Of a stretch of 64,000 bases of DNA, positions 26,082-35,335 are shown in pieces. Source of the DNA: Limnobacter litoralis (lineage in GTDB: Bacteria > Pseudomonadota > Gammaproteobacteria > Burkholderiales > Burkholderiaceae_B). How positions within the stretch are numbered: the stretch's first letter is position 1; each line of letters begins with the position of its first letter. The notes under the pieces were generated by a model. That model saw nothing but the letters and a program-made list of their open reading frames with translations, was not told the origin of the DNA and did no database searches. The DNA lies in the NCBI RefSeq assembly GCF_030160455.1, contig NZ_BSOJ01000006.1:1-64000 (forward strand). The letters run 5' to 3'. Position numbers and translations under genes: made by a program.

Positions 26082-29000
26082 TTGCACGCTTCATTCGCTG
26101 GTCGATTGCCAACCGCTTTCTGGTGCTGCTGGCCACCGTGATGGTCACGGCTTGGGGGGTTGTTTCACTGCTGCGTACACCGCTGGATGCCCTGCCAGAC
26201 CTGTCGGATGTGCAGGTCATCATTCGAACCACCTGGCCAGGCCAGGCGCCACAACTGGTTGAAAACCAGGTGACTTACCCCCTGACCACAACCATGCTGG
26301 CTGTGCCGGGTGCCAAGGTGGTGCGGGGCTATTCGTTTTTTGGCGACAGCTATGTGTATGTGCTGTTTGAAGATGGCACCGACCTGTACTGGGCGCGTTC
26401 ACGCGTGCTGGAATACCTGAACCAGGCGCAGTCCAGGCTACCGCCTGGCGCCCAGTCGGCATTGGGGCCCGACGCAACCGGGGTCGGCTGGATTTACGAG
26501 TATGCACTGGTGGACAAAACGGGCCAACAGGACATCTCGCAATTGCGTGCCCTGCAAGACTGGTTTTTGCGGTTCGAGCTGAAAACAGTGCCCGATGTAG
26601 CCGAAGTGGCCAGCGTCGGCGGTTTGGTGCGCCAATACCAGGTGGTGCTGAACCCCGACAAGCTGGCGGCGTTTCGCATCACCCAAAACCAAGTGATTGA
26701 CGCCATCGGCAAAGCCAATCAGGAGGCGGGCGGATCGGTGCTGGAGATGGGTGAGGCCGAATACATGGTGCGCGCCAGTGGTTATTTGAAGACGCTTGCG
26801 GACTTTCAGAACATTCCGCTGTACACCACACCCGCCGGGGTGTCGGTCAAGCTGGGCGACGTCGCCACCATTCAGGTCGGCCCCGAAATGCGGCGTGGCA
26901 TTGGTGAGTTGAATGGACAGGGCGAAGCAGTGGGCGGGGTGGTGATCATGCGCAGCGGCAAAAATGCCCTGCAAACGATTGCTGCCGTGAAGCACAAGCT
27001 GGACGAACTGAAAAAAAGCCTGCCTGCGGGCGTTGAGGTGGTGCCGGTGTACGACCGGTCCGGCTTGATTCAGCGGTCCATCGACAACCTCAGTCACAAG
27101 CTGCTTGAGGAATTCATCGTGGTGGCGCTGGTGTGCGCGCTGTTTCTGTTCCATCTGCGCTCGGCACTGGTGGCCATTGTGTCTTTGCCGATCGGCATTC
27201 TGGCGGCCTTCATCGTGATGCATTACCAAGGCGTGAATGCCAACATCATGTCGCTGGGGGGCCTGGCCATTGCGGTGGGGGCAATGGTGGACGCCGCCAT
27301 TGTCATGATTGAAAACGCCCACAAACACCTGGAGGCCTGGGCCCACGACAACCCGGGCGGCAAACTACAAGGCGAACAACGCTGGCGGGTCATTGGCGAT
27401 GCAGCCGCCGAGGTTGGCCCGGCCCTGTTTTTCAGCCTGTTGATCATTACCCTGTCGTTCATCCCGGTGTTTACGCTGCAAGCGCAAGAGGGGCGCATGT
27501 TTGCCCCCCTTGCCTTCACCAAAACCTATTCCATGGCTGCGGCAGCAGGTTTGGCGATCAGCCTCATTCCGGTGCTGATGGGTTATCTGATTCGGGGCAA
27601 AATACCGGGAGAACAGCAAAACCCCCTGAACCGGTTTTTGATAAGGGTGTATCGCCCACTGCTGCTGGCCGTGCTGAAGCGCCCCAAAACCACGCTTGGG
27701 GTTGCGTTGCTTTTGCTGGCCACCAGCCTTTGGCCCCTGCAGCGCATTGGTACAGAGTTCATGCCGCAGTTGAACGAAGGCGATTTGCTGTACATGCCCA
27801 CCGCCCTGCCCGGCCTTTCCGCCAGCAAGGCGGCTGAATTGTTGCAGCAAACTGACCGACTGATCAAAACCATCCCCGAGGTGGACAGCGTGTATGGCAA
27901 AGCCGGGCGGGCCAACACAGCCACCGACCCGGCCCCGCTGGAGATGTTTGAGACCACCATTCAGTTCAAACCGCAAGACCAATGGCGGCCCGGCATGACG
28001 ATGGACAAGCTGGTGGAAGAGCTGGACAAAACGGTTCGCGTGCCGGGGCTGACCAACATCTGGATTCCACCCATTCGAAACCGGCTGGACATGCTGGCCA
28101 CCGGCATCAAAAGCCCGGTGGGCATCAAAGTACTGGGCCCCAGCCTGGCCACCATCGACAAGATCAGCGGGCAAATCGAGCAGGTGGTCAAAAAGGTGCC
28201 TGGCGTCAGCAGCGCCTTTGCTGAACGACTGACCGGCGGGCGTTACATCGACGTGGACATCGACCGGGCGCGGGCGGCCAGTTACGGCCTGAACATTGCG
28301 GATGTGCAGGCCATTGTGTCCTCGGCTGTGGGCGGCATGAACGTGGGCGAAACTGTGGAGGGTTTGCAGCGCTTCCCGATCAATGTGCGCTATCCGCGCG
28401 AAATTCGGGATTCACTGGACAAGCTGCAGGCTTTGCCGATCTACAGCCCGTCGGGTCAACAGCTGGTGCTGTCAGACGTGGCAAAAATCCGCGTGACCGA
28501 CGGCCCACCCATGCTGCGCAGTGAAAACGCGCGGCTTGCCGGGTATGTCTACGTGGACATCCGCGACCGCGACCTGGGCTCGGCGGTGCGCGACATGCAA
28601 AGTGCAGTGGCGCAACAGGTGACCTTGCCCGCTGGCTACTCGCTGTCGTGGTCTGGGCAGTTTGAATTTCTGGAGCGGGCCACCGCGCAGCTCAAACTGG
28701 TGGTGCCATTCACCCTCATGATCATCTTTGTGCTGCTTTACCTCACCTTCAAGGATTTCGGCGAGGCTTTGCTGATCATGGCAACCCTGCCCTTCGCGCT
28801 GACGGGTGGCATCTGGCTGCTGTATCTGCTGGGTTACAACCTGTCGATTGCAGGCGCGGTCGGCTTTATTGCCCTGGCCGGTGTGGCGGCAGAATTTGGC
28901 GTCATCATGCTGCTGTACCTCAAGCAAGCCTGGTTCGCCCGTGTGGACCTCGGCAAAACAAGCGATGAAGACCTGCTGGACGCCATTGAGGAAGGGGCCG

Positions 29001-29197
29001 TGTTGCGGGTTCGCCCCAAAGCCATGACGGTGGCGGTCATTTTGGCGGGCTTGTTCCCGATCATGCTGGGCAGCGGCACGGGCAGCGAGATCATGCAGCG
29101 CATTGCCGCGCCTATGGTGGGCGGTATGGTGACAGCCCCCTTGTTGTCGATGTTTTTGATTCCGGCGGCCTATCGCCTCATGCGGCGCAGGCGCTGA
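26078..29197 (+). CDS. cusA: Heavy-metal RND efflux pump, CusA/CzcA family
   Basis: A 1039-residue inner membrane proton antiporter with 12 membrane segments and two large periplasmic loops, the normal length of HME-RND pumps. [17 protein letters not shown] near the N-terminus, [27 protein letters not shown] in the fourth segment (proton-relay Asp and Glu) and [20 protein letters not shown] are family hallmarks. A methionine-rich adaptor upstream suggests monovalent Cu or Ag as substrate, though divalent metals cannot be excluded. It ends the ATGA-coupled three-gene operon. Confidence 0.93.
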   Translation: MIARFIRWSIANRFLVLLATVMVTAWGVVSLLRTPLDALPDLSDVQVIIRTTWPGQAPQLVENQVTYPLTTTMLAVPGAKVVRGYSFFGDSYVYVLFEDGTDLYWARSRVLEYLNQAQSRLPPGAQSALGPDATGVGWIYEYALVDKTGQQDISQLRALQDWFLRFELKTVPDVAEVASVGGLVRQYQVVLNPDKLAAFRITQNQVIDAIGKANQEAGGSVLEMGEAEYMVRASGYLKTLADFQNIPLYTTPAGVSVKLGDVATIQVGPEMRRGIGELNGQGEAVGGVVIMRSGKNALQTIAAVKHKLDELKKSLPAGVEVVPVYDRSGLIQRSIDNLSHKLLEEFIVVALVCALFLFHLRSALVAIVSLPIGILAAFIVMHYQGVNANIMSLGGLAIAVGAMVDAAIVMIENAHKHLEAWAHDNPGGKLQGEQRWRVIGDAAAEVGPALFFSLLIITLSFIPVFTLQAQEGRMFAPLAFTKTYSMAAAAGLAISLIPVLMGYLIRGKIPGEQQNPLNRFLIRVYRPLLLAVLKRPKTTLGVALLLLATSLWPLQRIGTEFMPQLNEGDLLYMPTALPGLSASKAAELLQQTDRLIKTIPEVDSVYGKAGRANTATDPAPLEMFETTIQFKPQDQWRPGMTMDKLVEELDKTVRVPGLTNIWIPPIRNRLDMLATGIKSPVGIKVLGPSLATIDKISGQIEQVVKKVPGVSSAFAERLTGGRYIDVDIDRARAASYGLNIADVQAIVSSAVGGMNVGETVEGLQRFPINVRYPREIRDSLDKLQALPIYSPSGQQLVLSDVAKIRVTDGPPMLRSENARLAGYVYVDIRDRDLGSAVRDMQSAVAQQVTLPAGYSLSWSGQFEFLERATAQLKLVVPFTLMIIFVLLYLTFKDFGEALLIMATLPFALTGGIWLLYLLGYNLSIAGAVGFIALAGVAAEFGVIMLLYLKQAWFARVDLGKTSDEDLLDAIEEGAVLRVRPKAMTVAVILAGLFPIMLGSGTGSEIMQRIAAPMVGGMVTAPLLSMFLIPAAYRLMRRRR

Positions 29198-29293
29198 GTC
29201 AAAAAAACACCCGCGTTTACCCTAGCCTGTGCCAGTGCAATGCGGGTGATACGATAGCCGGCTTGCAATTCTTAAGAAACGGGCGGACGCATC

Positions 29294-30040
29294 GTGTTGA
29301 TGTACTTTTTCATATTTGCAGCAGGTTGCTGGGCCGGGCTGCAGAACGCACTGGCGGGTGGCGGTTCATTCGTCACTTTGCCCGTACTGATCTTCAGCGG
29401 CCTGACTCCGCTGGCGGCCAACATCACGTCCACCGTGGCACTGTTTCCGGGGCAGGTACTGTCGGGCCTTGCGGGCCGCAAACTGGTGTCCGACGCGGGT
29501 GAACTGTCTTTCAAAGCCTTGTTCATCCTCAGCCTGATCGGTGGTGCAGCGGGCGCATTTTTGCTGCTCAACACCCCGGAAACCGTGTTCGCTGACCTGG
29601 TGCCCTGGCTGGTGCTGTTTGCAACCGGTGTGTTTACTTGGGGCAACTTTTTCAAGAAACCCGGCGAGGCTCAGGTTCGGTTGGGTGCCTTCAGCACTGG
29701 TGTGGCGCAATTTCTGATTGCGGTTTACGGCGGCTATTTTGGCGGCGGCATCGGGTTTTTGATGATTGCCGCACTGACTGTGGCCGGCTTGCCAACCCGC
29801 AACGCGGGTGCCACCAAAAACGTGCTGGCCGGGGTCATGAATGCCTCTGCCGTGGTGGTGTTTCTGCGCGCCCCGCAACTGCACATGCTGAGCGCGTTGG
29901 CCTTGGGCACAGGTGCCATTCTGGGCGGTTTGGCAGGCGCTTGGGCACTGCACCGCGTCAATGAAAAATGGTTGCGAATCGCCATCGTGATTCTTGGCCT
30001 GGCGTTGACTGTCGGCCTGTTCCTGAAGCCCTTCAAATAA
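29294..30040 (+). CDS. TauE/SafE-family sulfite/organosulfonate permease
   Basis: A 248-residue membrane protein with about eight membrane segments in two repeats. AGLQNALAGGGSFVTLPVLIFSG and GGYFGGGIGFLMIAALTVAG are the paired glycine-rich motifs of PF01925. Members export sulfite, sulfoacetate or other small anions. Start GTG at 29294 or ATG at 29300 are both possible. It lies 96 bp after the efflux operon and its stop overlaps the convergent LysR gene by 8 bp. Confidence 0.85.
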   Translation: MLMYFFIFAAGCWAGLQNALAGGGSFVTLPVLIFSGLTPLAANITSTVALFPGQVLSGLAGRKLVSDAGELSFKALFILSLIGGAAGAFLLLNTPETVFADLVPWLVLFATGVFTWGNFFKKPGEAQVRLGAFSTGVAQFLIAVYGGYFGGGIGFLMIAALTVAGLPTRNAGATKNVLAGVMNASAVVVFLRAPQLHMLSALALGTGAILGGLAGAWALHRVNEKWLRIAIVILGLALTVGLFLKPFK

Positions 30041-30926
30041 GCTGCAAGGCCGCTGCAATTCGGGACCTCAGCCAGCGGTTGGCCTGGTCCTGATCGCTGG
30101 AACGGTGCCAATACAGGTGCCATTCCATCAAGGGCAACTCAAAAGGCAATTCGATCAGGCGTGCATCGTAGTCTTGCAGCAAATGTTCAGGGCCGCTCAA
30201 GGCCAGATCACTGCGCATGGCGATCAGGGGGGCAACCAGATAATGCTGAACCCGCATCTGGATGTTGCGCTTGTGGCCCAGCTTCAACAACTCAGTGTCC
30301 ACCACCCCGAGGCCTTTGCGACGGCTTGAAATGTGCAAATGCGCAAGGCCCAGGTATTGCTGCATGGTCATGGTGTCGCCCTTGAACGGGTGATCTTTGC
30401 GCAGCATGCACACATATTTCACCGGCAGCAAAGGGCTGTGGCGCAGCTTGGGGTCATTCACCAAAGGGGCGTCAATGGCCAGATCGATCGCACCGGCTTC
30501 CAGTTCAGTGGCAAGGTCTCGTCGCGCAGTGAAGTAGCTTTCAATCTGCACGCCTGGGGCCTCTTGCTCCAGCATGGCAGTCAGCCGGGGCAACACCAGG
30601 CTTTCTGTCAGGTCATTCATACTGAGGCGAAACACCTTGCGGGCTTGCTGGGGCACAAACAATTCACTTTCCTGCACACTGCTGTCGAGCAGCAGCAAGG
30701 CTTCACTGACCCGGCTGTAGATGTTTTCAGCCACGGGGGTGGGCACCATGCCTCGTGAGGTGCTGACAAACAGCTGGTCGTTGAAGGTTTTGCGCATGCG
30801 GGCCAGGGCATTGCTGACTGCTGGCTGGGTGATGCACAACACCTCAGCGGCGCGGGTCAGGTTTCGGCGGGTGTAAATGGCTTCAAACACCACAAACAGG
30901 TTCAAATCCACCTGGGTTAAACGCAT
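30033..30926 (-). CDS. LysR-family transcriptional regulator
   Basis: A 297-residue LTTR: winged helix at residues 1-60 (LNLFVVFEAIYTRRNLTRAAEVLCITQPAVSNALARMR) and a NodD/LinR-like effector domain (PVKYVCMLRKDHPF, ending WHRSSDQDQANRWLR). The ATG at 30926 has a strong GGAGGAG ribosome site, which decides against an upstream start at 30950. It diverges from the histidine phosphatase operon, 121 bp away, and is the likely regulator of that operon; effector unknown. Confidence 0.92.
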   Translation of the reverse strand: MRLTQVDLNLFVVFEAIYTRRNLTRAAEVLCITQPAVSNALARMRKTFNDQLFVSTSRGMVPTPVAENIYSRVSEALLLLDSSVQESELFVPQQARKVFRLSMNDLTESLVLPRLTAMLEQEAPGVQIESYFTARRDLATELEAGAIDLAIDAPLVNDPKLRHSPLLPVKYVCMLRKDHPFKGDTMTMQQYLGLAHLHISSRRKGLGVVDTELLKLGHKRNIQMRVQHYLVAPLIAMRSDLALSGPEHLLQDYDARLIELPFELPLMEWHLYWHRSSDQDQANRWLRSRIAAALQLI

Positions 30927-31047
30927 GGTCTCCTCCGGCCAAGTATTCAATCAATGAATACCTTAGCATTCATACAATCAACTTCAATAATAACTGTTCT
31001 GCATTTAGCCTGTGGGTTCTTGTTTGAGTACGACACACCTAGACACC

Positions 31048-31719
31048 ATGGCAGAACTGTATCTTGTGCGGCACGGGCAGGCCTCGTTCGGCAGCGACAA
31101 TTACGACCAGCTTTCCCCACTGGGCCACCAGCAAGCAGTGTGGCTGGGCGACTATTTCAAACAGCGCAACCTGCGATTTGACCGGGTGGTCACCGGCACG
31201 CAACTTCGCCACCACCAAACACTGGAAGGCATTGCGCAGGGCATGGGCATCACGGTGGATGCGCAAACCCACCCCGGCTTTAACGAATACGACTTTTACG
31301 GTCTTTTTGCCGCGCTGGGCGACGAACACGCCAGCCTGAAAGCCAGCGCCAAAGGCGATCGCAGGGCCTTTTATTCGGCATTGAAACAAGTGCTGAAGCT
31401 GTGGATGAACAAACAACTGACAGGCCCTTTGCCAGAGCACTGGGACGACTTTTACAAACGGGTGCAGGATGCCACCACCTTTGCCACGCGCCCGTCGGCC
31501 CGCCGGGTGTTGGTCGTCAGCTCGGGCGGCCCGATCGGCACCGTGACGGGCATGGCCCTGCAAGCGCCACCCGAGATGGGGGTCGAGTTGAACCTGCAGA
31601 TCCGCAACAGCAGCCTGTCGCATTTTTATTTCAACGACACCACGCTGCGTTTGGCCACCTTCAACACGTTGGGGCACCTGGACCACCCCGACAGGCTGAA
31701 CGCCATCACCTACGGATAA
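31048..31719 (+). CDS. Histidine phosphatase family protein
   Basis: A 223-residue phosphoglycerate mutase-like enzyme. LYLVRHGQASFGSDNYDQLSPLG holds the catalytic RHG, VVTGTQLRHHQT the second Arg, and VLVVSSGGPIG the region where the second catalytic His normally sits; here that motif reads SSGGPIG rather than SHGG, as in a divergent subgroup. It is first in the operon with the APH-type kinase, so it may act on the phosphorylated intermediate or on a cofactor. No strong ribosome site precedes the ATG. Confidence 0.85.
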   Translation: MAELYLVRHGQASFGSDNYDQLSPLGHQQAVWLGDYFKQRNLRFDRVVTGTQLRHHQTLEGIAQGMGITVDAQTHPGFNEYDFYGLFAALGDEHASLKASAKGDRRAFYSALKQVLKLWMNKQLTGPLPEHWDDFYKRVQDATTFATRPSARRVLVVSSGGPIGTVTGMALQAPPEMGVELNLQIRNSSLSHFYFNDTTLRLATFNTLGHLDHPDRLNAITYG

Positions 31720-31740
31720 ACACGACAAAAAGAGGACGAC

Positions 31741-32775
31741 ATGAGCACCGATGTTCAACACCTGAACACTGAAGCATTAACGCCGTACCTGGAGTCCGCC
31801 ATTGAGGGCTTTCGCGGCCCCTTGAAGGCAACCAAGTTTTCGGGCGGGCAATCGAACCCCACCTTTTTGCTGGAGGCCGCCAGTGGCAAGTACGTGCTGC
31901 GCAGGCAACCCCCGGGGCAATTGCTGAAATCGGCCCACGCGGTGGACCGTGAATTTCGAGTGCTGAAAGCGCTGGCCAACACCCCGGTGCCCGTGGCGCG
32001 CGCCATCCACCTGTGTGAAAACAAAGACATCATCGGCTCGATGTTTTACATCATGAGCTTCGAGGACGGGCATATTTTCTGGAACCCGGCCTTGCCCGAA
32101 CTGGAACCCGCCCACCGGGTGGCCTACTTCCAGGAGCTGATTCGCATTCTGGCCGACCTGCACAAGGTGGACGTGAATGCCGTGGGCCTGGGCGATTACG
32201 GCAAACCCGGCAACTATTTCGAGCGCCAAATCAACATGTGGACCAGCCAGTACCGCGCAAGCCAGACGGGCGAACTGCCCGCGATGGAGGCCCTGCTGGC
32301 CTGGCTACCCGCCCACTGCCCAGCAGACGACGGCAAAGTCAGCCTGGTGCACGGCGACTTCCGGCTGGACAACATCATGTTTGACCAAGGCAGCCCACAT
32401 GGGCGCGCCGTGCTGGACTGGGAATTGTCGACACTGGGCAACCCGCTGGCAGACTTGGCCTATTTCTGCATGTGCCTTCGATTGCCGGGCAAGGGTTTGA
32501 TTCCCGGTTTGGCGGGCCTCGACCGGGCCGAGCTGGGCATTCCGGATGAAGACCACATTGTTGCCCTGTATTGCAAACTGCGCGGCATCGATCACATTCC
32601 GAACTGGTCCTTTTACCTGGCATTCAGCTTTTTCAGGTTGGCGGCCATTGCACAAGGCGTGCTGAAGCGCGCGCTGGACGGCAATGCCGCCAGCGACAAG
32701 GCCATGGCAGTGGGCAAGATGACCGAACCCTTGGCCCAGATGGCCATGAACATTGTGGAAGGAAAAGTCGAATGA
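31741..32775 (+). CDS. APH-family phosphotransferase, ACAD10/11 N-terminal type
   Basis: A 344-residue kinase with the aminoglycoside phosphotransferase fold: GGQSNPTFLLE, the ATP Lys in YVLRRQPPGQLL, the catalytic loop LVHGDFRLDNIMF and metal Asp in VLDWELSTLGNPLADLAYF. The phrase KSAHAVDREFRVLKAL matches the kinase half of animal ACAD10/11 and bacterial LvaA-like proteins, which phosphorylate 4-hydroxyacyl-CoA. An AGAGGA site precedes the start. It is coupled (ATGA) to the MDR gene and shares its operon with an ACAD11-like dehydrogenase. Confidence 0.88.
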   Translation: MSTDVQHLNTEALTPYLESAIEGFRGPLKATKFSGGQSNPTFLLEAASGKYVLRRQPPGQLLKSAHAVDREFRVLKALANTPVPVARAIHLCENKDIIGSMFYIMSFEDGHIFWNPALPELEPAHRVAYFQELIRILADLHKVDVNAVGLGDYGKPGNYFERQINMWTSQYRASQTGELPAMEALLAWLPAHCPADDGKVSLVHGDFRLDNIMFDQGSPHGRAVLDWELSTLGNPLADLAYFCMCLRLPGKGLIPGLAGLDRAELGIPDEDHIVALYCKLRGIDHIPNWSFYLAFSFFRLAAIAQGVLKRALDGNAASDKAMAVGKMTEPLAQMAMNIVEGKVE

Positions 32776-33749
32776 AAGCCATTGTGTGCGACGACTACGG
32801 CCCCATTGAAAACTTGCGGCTTGCCGATCAAGCCCCACCCGTGCCTGGCAAAGGGCAATTGCGGGTACGCAACCACGCCATTGGCGTGAACTTTCCGGAC
32901 GGGCTGTTGGTGCAAGGGCTATACCAGGCCCGCCCCGACACGCCGTTTGTACCCGGCTGTGAATTCGCAGGCGTGGTGGAGGCCATTGGCCCCGGCACCA
33001 CCGGGTTTGAAGTGGGCGACCGGGTGGCCTGTTACACCCCAAACTGTGGGGCCTGGGCTGAACAGGTGGTGCTGTACGCCAATTGCGCCATCCGGATACC
33101 CGACAGCATGCCTTTTGCCGACGCCGCCTGCATTTTGTGCGCCCATGGCACAGCGCATCATGCCCTGCGCCAACGCGCCAAACTTCAAGCCGGTGAAACA
33201 CTGCTGGTGCTGGGCGCAGCCGGGGGCACCGGCCTGGCGGCCGTGCAAATCGGCAAGGCCATGGGTGCCCGGGTAATCGCCGCTTGTTCCAGCGCTGAAA
33301 AGCTGGATATTGCCAAAGCCAACGGCACCGATGAGCTGATCAATTACAGCCAGCAAGACCTGAAAACAGCCCTGAAAGAGTTGACTGGCGGCAAGGGCGT
33401 GGACGTGGTGTACGACCCGGTGGGTGGCGAGGCCTTTGACGCGGTCACACGCTGCATGGCCCGCAATGGTCGCCTCCTGGTGGTGGGCTTTGCGTCCGGG
33501 CAGATTCCAAAATTCCCGGTCAATCTGGCGCTGGTGAAAGAGTACGCCGTGCTGGGCGTGTTCTGGGGCAGCTTTGTGGTGCACGAACCCAAGGTGTTTG
33601 CCAGCAACATGACCGAAATGTTCAGCTGGTATGAACAAGGCAAAGTGCGCCTGGTGCTGGACGAGCAACTGCCCTTGGCGCAAGCCGTGCCTGCGCTGCA
33701 AAAAGTCATGAATCGACAGGTCAAAGGCAAAGTGGTTTTGCTGCCTTGA
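32772..33749 (+). CDS. NADPH:quinone oxidoreductase-like MDR enzyme
   Basis: A 325-residue zinc-free medium-chain reductase. The N-terminal GroES-like domain (GVNFPDGLLVQGLYQ, PGCEFAGVVEAIGPG) is followed by the NADPH fold with LVLGAAGGTGLAAVQIGKAMGARV. Such enzymes reduce quinones, enones or enoyl-CoA. The start overlaps the kinase stop by 4 bp; the longer open frame upstream lies inside the kinase gene. In this operon it may reduce an unsaturated acyl intermediate. Confidence 0.9.
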   Translation: MKAIVCDDYGPIENLRLADQAPPVPGKGQLRVRNHAIGVNFPDGLLVQGLYQARPDTPFVPGCEFAGVVEAIGPGTTGFEVGDRVACYTPNCGAWAEQVVLYANCAIRIPDSMPFADAACILCAHGTAHHALRQRAKLQAGETLLVLGAAGGTGLAAVQIGKAMGARVIAACSSAEKLDIAKANGTDELINYSQQDLKTALKELTGGKGVDVVYDPVGGEAFDAVTRCMARNGRLLVVGFASGQIPKFPVNLALVKEYAVLGVFWGSFVVHEPKVFASNMTEMFSWYEQGKVRLVLDEQLPLAQAVPALQKVMNRQVKGKVVLLP

Positions 33750-33774
33750 CCTACACAACAAAGAGGAGACATTG

Positions 33775-34539
33775 ATGAGTACCAAGCTGTTTGATCTGAG
33801 CGGAAAAATTGCACTCGTGACCGGCGCAAGCCGTGGCATTGGCGAATCCATTGCACGGCTGTTGGCGGAACAGGGCGCGCACGTGATTGTGTCCAGCCGA
33901 AAAATCGACGACTGCCAAACCGTGGCCCATTCCATTTCTGAGGCGGGTGGCAGTGCCGAGGCCTTTGCCTGCCACGTGGGCAACATGGACGACATTGCCG
34001 CCATTTTTGCGCACATCAAAAGCAAACACGGCCGGCTCGACATTTTGGTCAACAACGCCGCCGCCAACCCCTACTTCGGCCACATTCTGGACACCGACCT
34101 GGCCGCCTACAACAAAACCGTGGAAGTGAACATTCGCGGTTATTTTTTCATGTCGGTCGAAGCAGGCCGCATGATGCGCGCACAGGGTGGCGGTGCCATC
34201 GTCAACACAGCCTCGGTGAACGCCCTGCAACCCGGCGAATGGCAAGGCATTTATTCCATCACCAAGGCTGCCGTAGTCAACATGACCAAAGCCTTTGCCA
34301 AAGAATGTGGCCAGTTCGGCATCCGCGTCAACGCTCTGCTGCCCGGCCTGACCAAAACCAAGTTTGCAGGTGCCTTGTTCGCCAACGAGAAAATCTGCAA
34401 CGAATGGATTGCCAAAATTCCGCTCAAGCGCCACGCCATGCCCGACGAAATGGCAGGCACAGTGCTTTACCTGGTGTCTGACGCAGCCAGCTACACCAAC
34501 GGTGAATGCATCGTGGTCGACGGCGGCCTGACCCTGTGA
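33775..34539 (+). CDS. SDR family oxidoreductase (first of two)
   Basis: A 254-residue classical SDR with TGASRGIGESIA as the cofactor loop, NNAAANPYFG, a catalytic Ser in VNTASVNA and YSITKAA as the YxxxK site; the ending CIVVDGGLTL is standard. The ribosome site AGAGGAG lies upstream of the ATG. It resembles DHRS4-like and 3-hydroxyacyl-CoA dehydrogenases. It lies 25 bp after the MDR gene in the fatty-acid type operon. Confidence 0.88.
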   Translation: MSTKLFDLSGKIALVTGASRGIGESIARLLAEQGAHVIVSSRKIDDCQTVAHSISEAGGSAEAFACHVGNMDDIAAIFAHIKSKHGRLDILVNNAAANPYFGHILDTDLAAYNKTVEVNIRGYFFMSVEAGRMMRAQGGGAIVNTASVNALQPGEWQGIYSITKAAVVNMTKAFAKECGQFGIRVNALLPGLTKTKFAGALFANEKICNEWIAKIPLKRHAMPDEMAGTVLYLVSDAASYTNGECIVVDGGLTL

Positions 34540-34550
34540 AGGAGATCACC

Positions 34551-35306
34551 ATGCAGACCGACACTTTCAAAGGCCAAGTGGTCATGATCACGGGTGCAGC
34601 CAGTGGTTTCGGCAAGCTGTTGGCCGAGCGCCTTGCCGCAGGCGGCGCAAAGCTGGTGCTGGGCGACCGCAATGTGGCCGGGCTGGATGCGGTGGCCACA
34701 GCGTTGACCGAGGGCGGCGCACAAGTGCAGGCCGTGCCCTGTGATGTCACTGTGGAAAGCCAGGTGCAAGCCATGGTGGCCACCGCCGTGCAACATTTCG
34801 GGCGGCTGGACATCGGCATCAACAACGCGGGCATGTCCACCCCCATGAAAGCGCTGATCGACACCGAAGAATGGGAATTCAACCTGAATTTTGCCGTCAA
34901 CGCCAAGGGCGTGTTTTTTGGCATGAAGCACCAAATTCGCCAGATGCTGGCGCAAGGCGGGGGGGCCATCCTGAACGTGGCCTCCATGGCGGGCATTGGG
35001 GGCGCACCCAAACTGACGGCCTACTGCGCGGCCAAACACGCCGTGGTCGGCATGACCAAAACCGCAGCGGTGGAGTACGCGCGCAAAAACATTCGTGTGA
35101 ATGCGGTATGCCCGTTTTACAGCCCCACCCCGTTGGTCACCGAGGGCATTGGCGTGGGCCTGGACTTTCTGGCCGAGGCTTCGCCCATGAAGCGCCTGGG
35201 CCAACCTGAAGAAATGGTGGCCGCCATGCTGGGCATCATTTCGCCCGACAACACCTACATGACAGGCCAGGCCATCGCCGTGGACGGCGGTGTGTCTGCT
35301 TATTAA
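34551..35306 (+). CDS. SDR family oxidoreductase (second of two)
   Basis: A 251-residue SDR: TGAASGFGKLLAERLA as cofactor loop (Phe in place of the usual Ile), NNAGMSTP, LNVASMAG with catalytic Ser, YCAAKHA as YxxxK, and AIAVDGGVSAY at the end. GAAGGAGA precedes the ATG at 34551. It shares the fold but little sequence with its neighbour, so the pair may work on different chain positions or acyl intermediates. The frame continues upstream into the first SDR but no start there is credible. Confidence 0.88.
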   Translation: MQTDTFKGQVVMITGAASGFGKLLAERLAAGGAKLVLGDRNVAGLDAVATALTEGGAQVQAVPCDVTVESQVQAMVATAVQHFGRLDIGINNAGMSTPMKALIDTEEWEFNLNFAVNAKGVFFGMKHQIRQMLAQGGGAILNVASMAGIGGAPKLTAYCAAKHAVVGMTKTAAVEYARKNIRVNAVCPFYSPTPLVTEGIGVGLDFLAEASPMKRLGQPEEMVAAMLGIISPDNTYMTGQAIAVDGGVSAY

Positions 35307-35335
35307 AACGCAACGATTTTGAAGAGGGATTGAAC

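Noticed and set aside
26438-27346. 302-codon minus-strand frame inside cusA
   Set aside because: His/Gln-rich shadow of the pump gene; no motif or start signal.
29198-29293. Stem CACCCGC...GCGGGTG preceded by a run of A after cusA
   Set aside because: The loop is 27 bases and the T run would be on the strand with no gene ending there; not a convincing terminator.
32919-34067. 382-codon minus-strand frame across the MDR and SDR genes
   Set aside because: It spans two well-supported genes and has no domain of its own.
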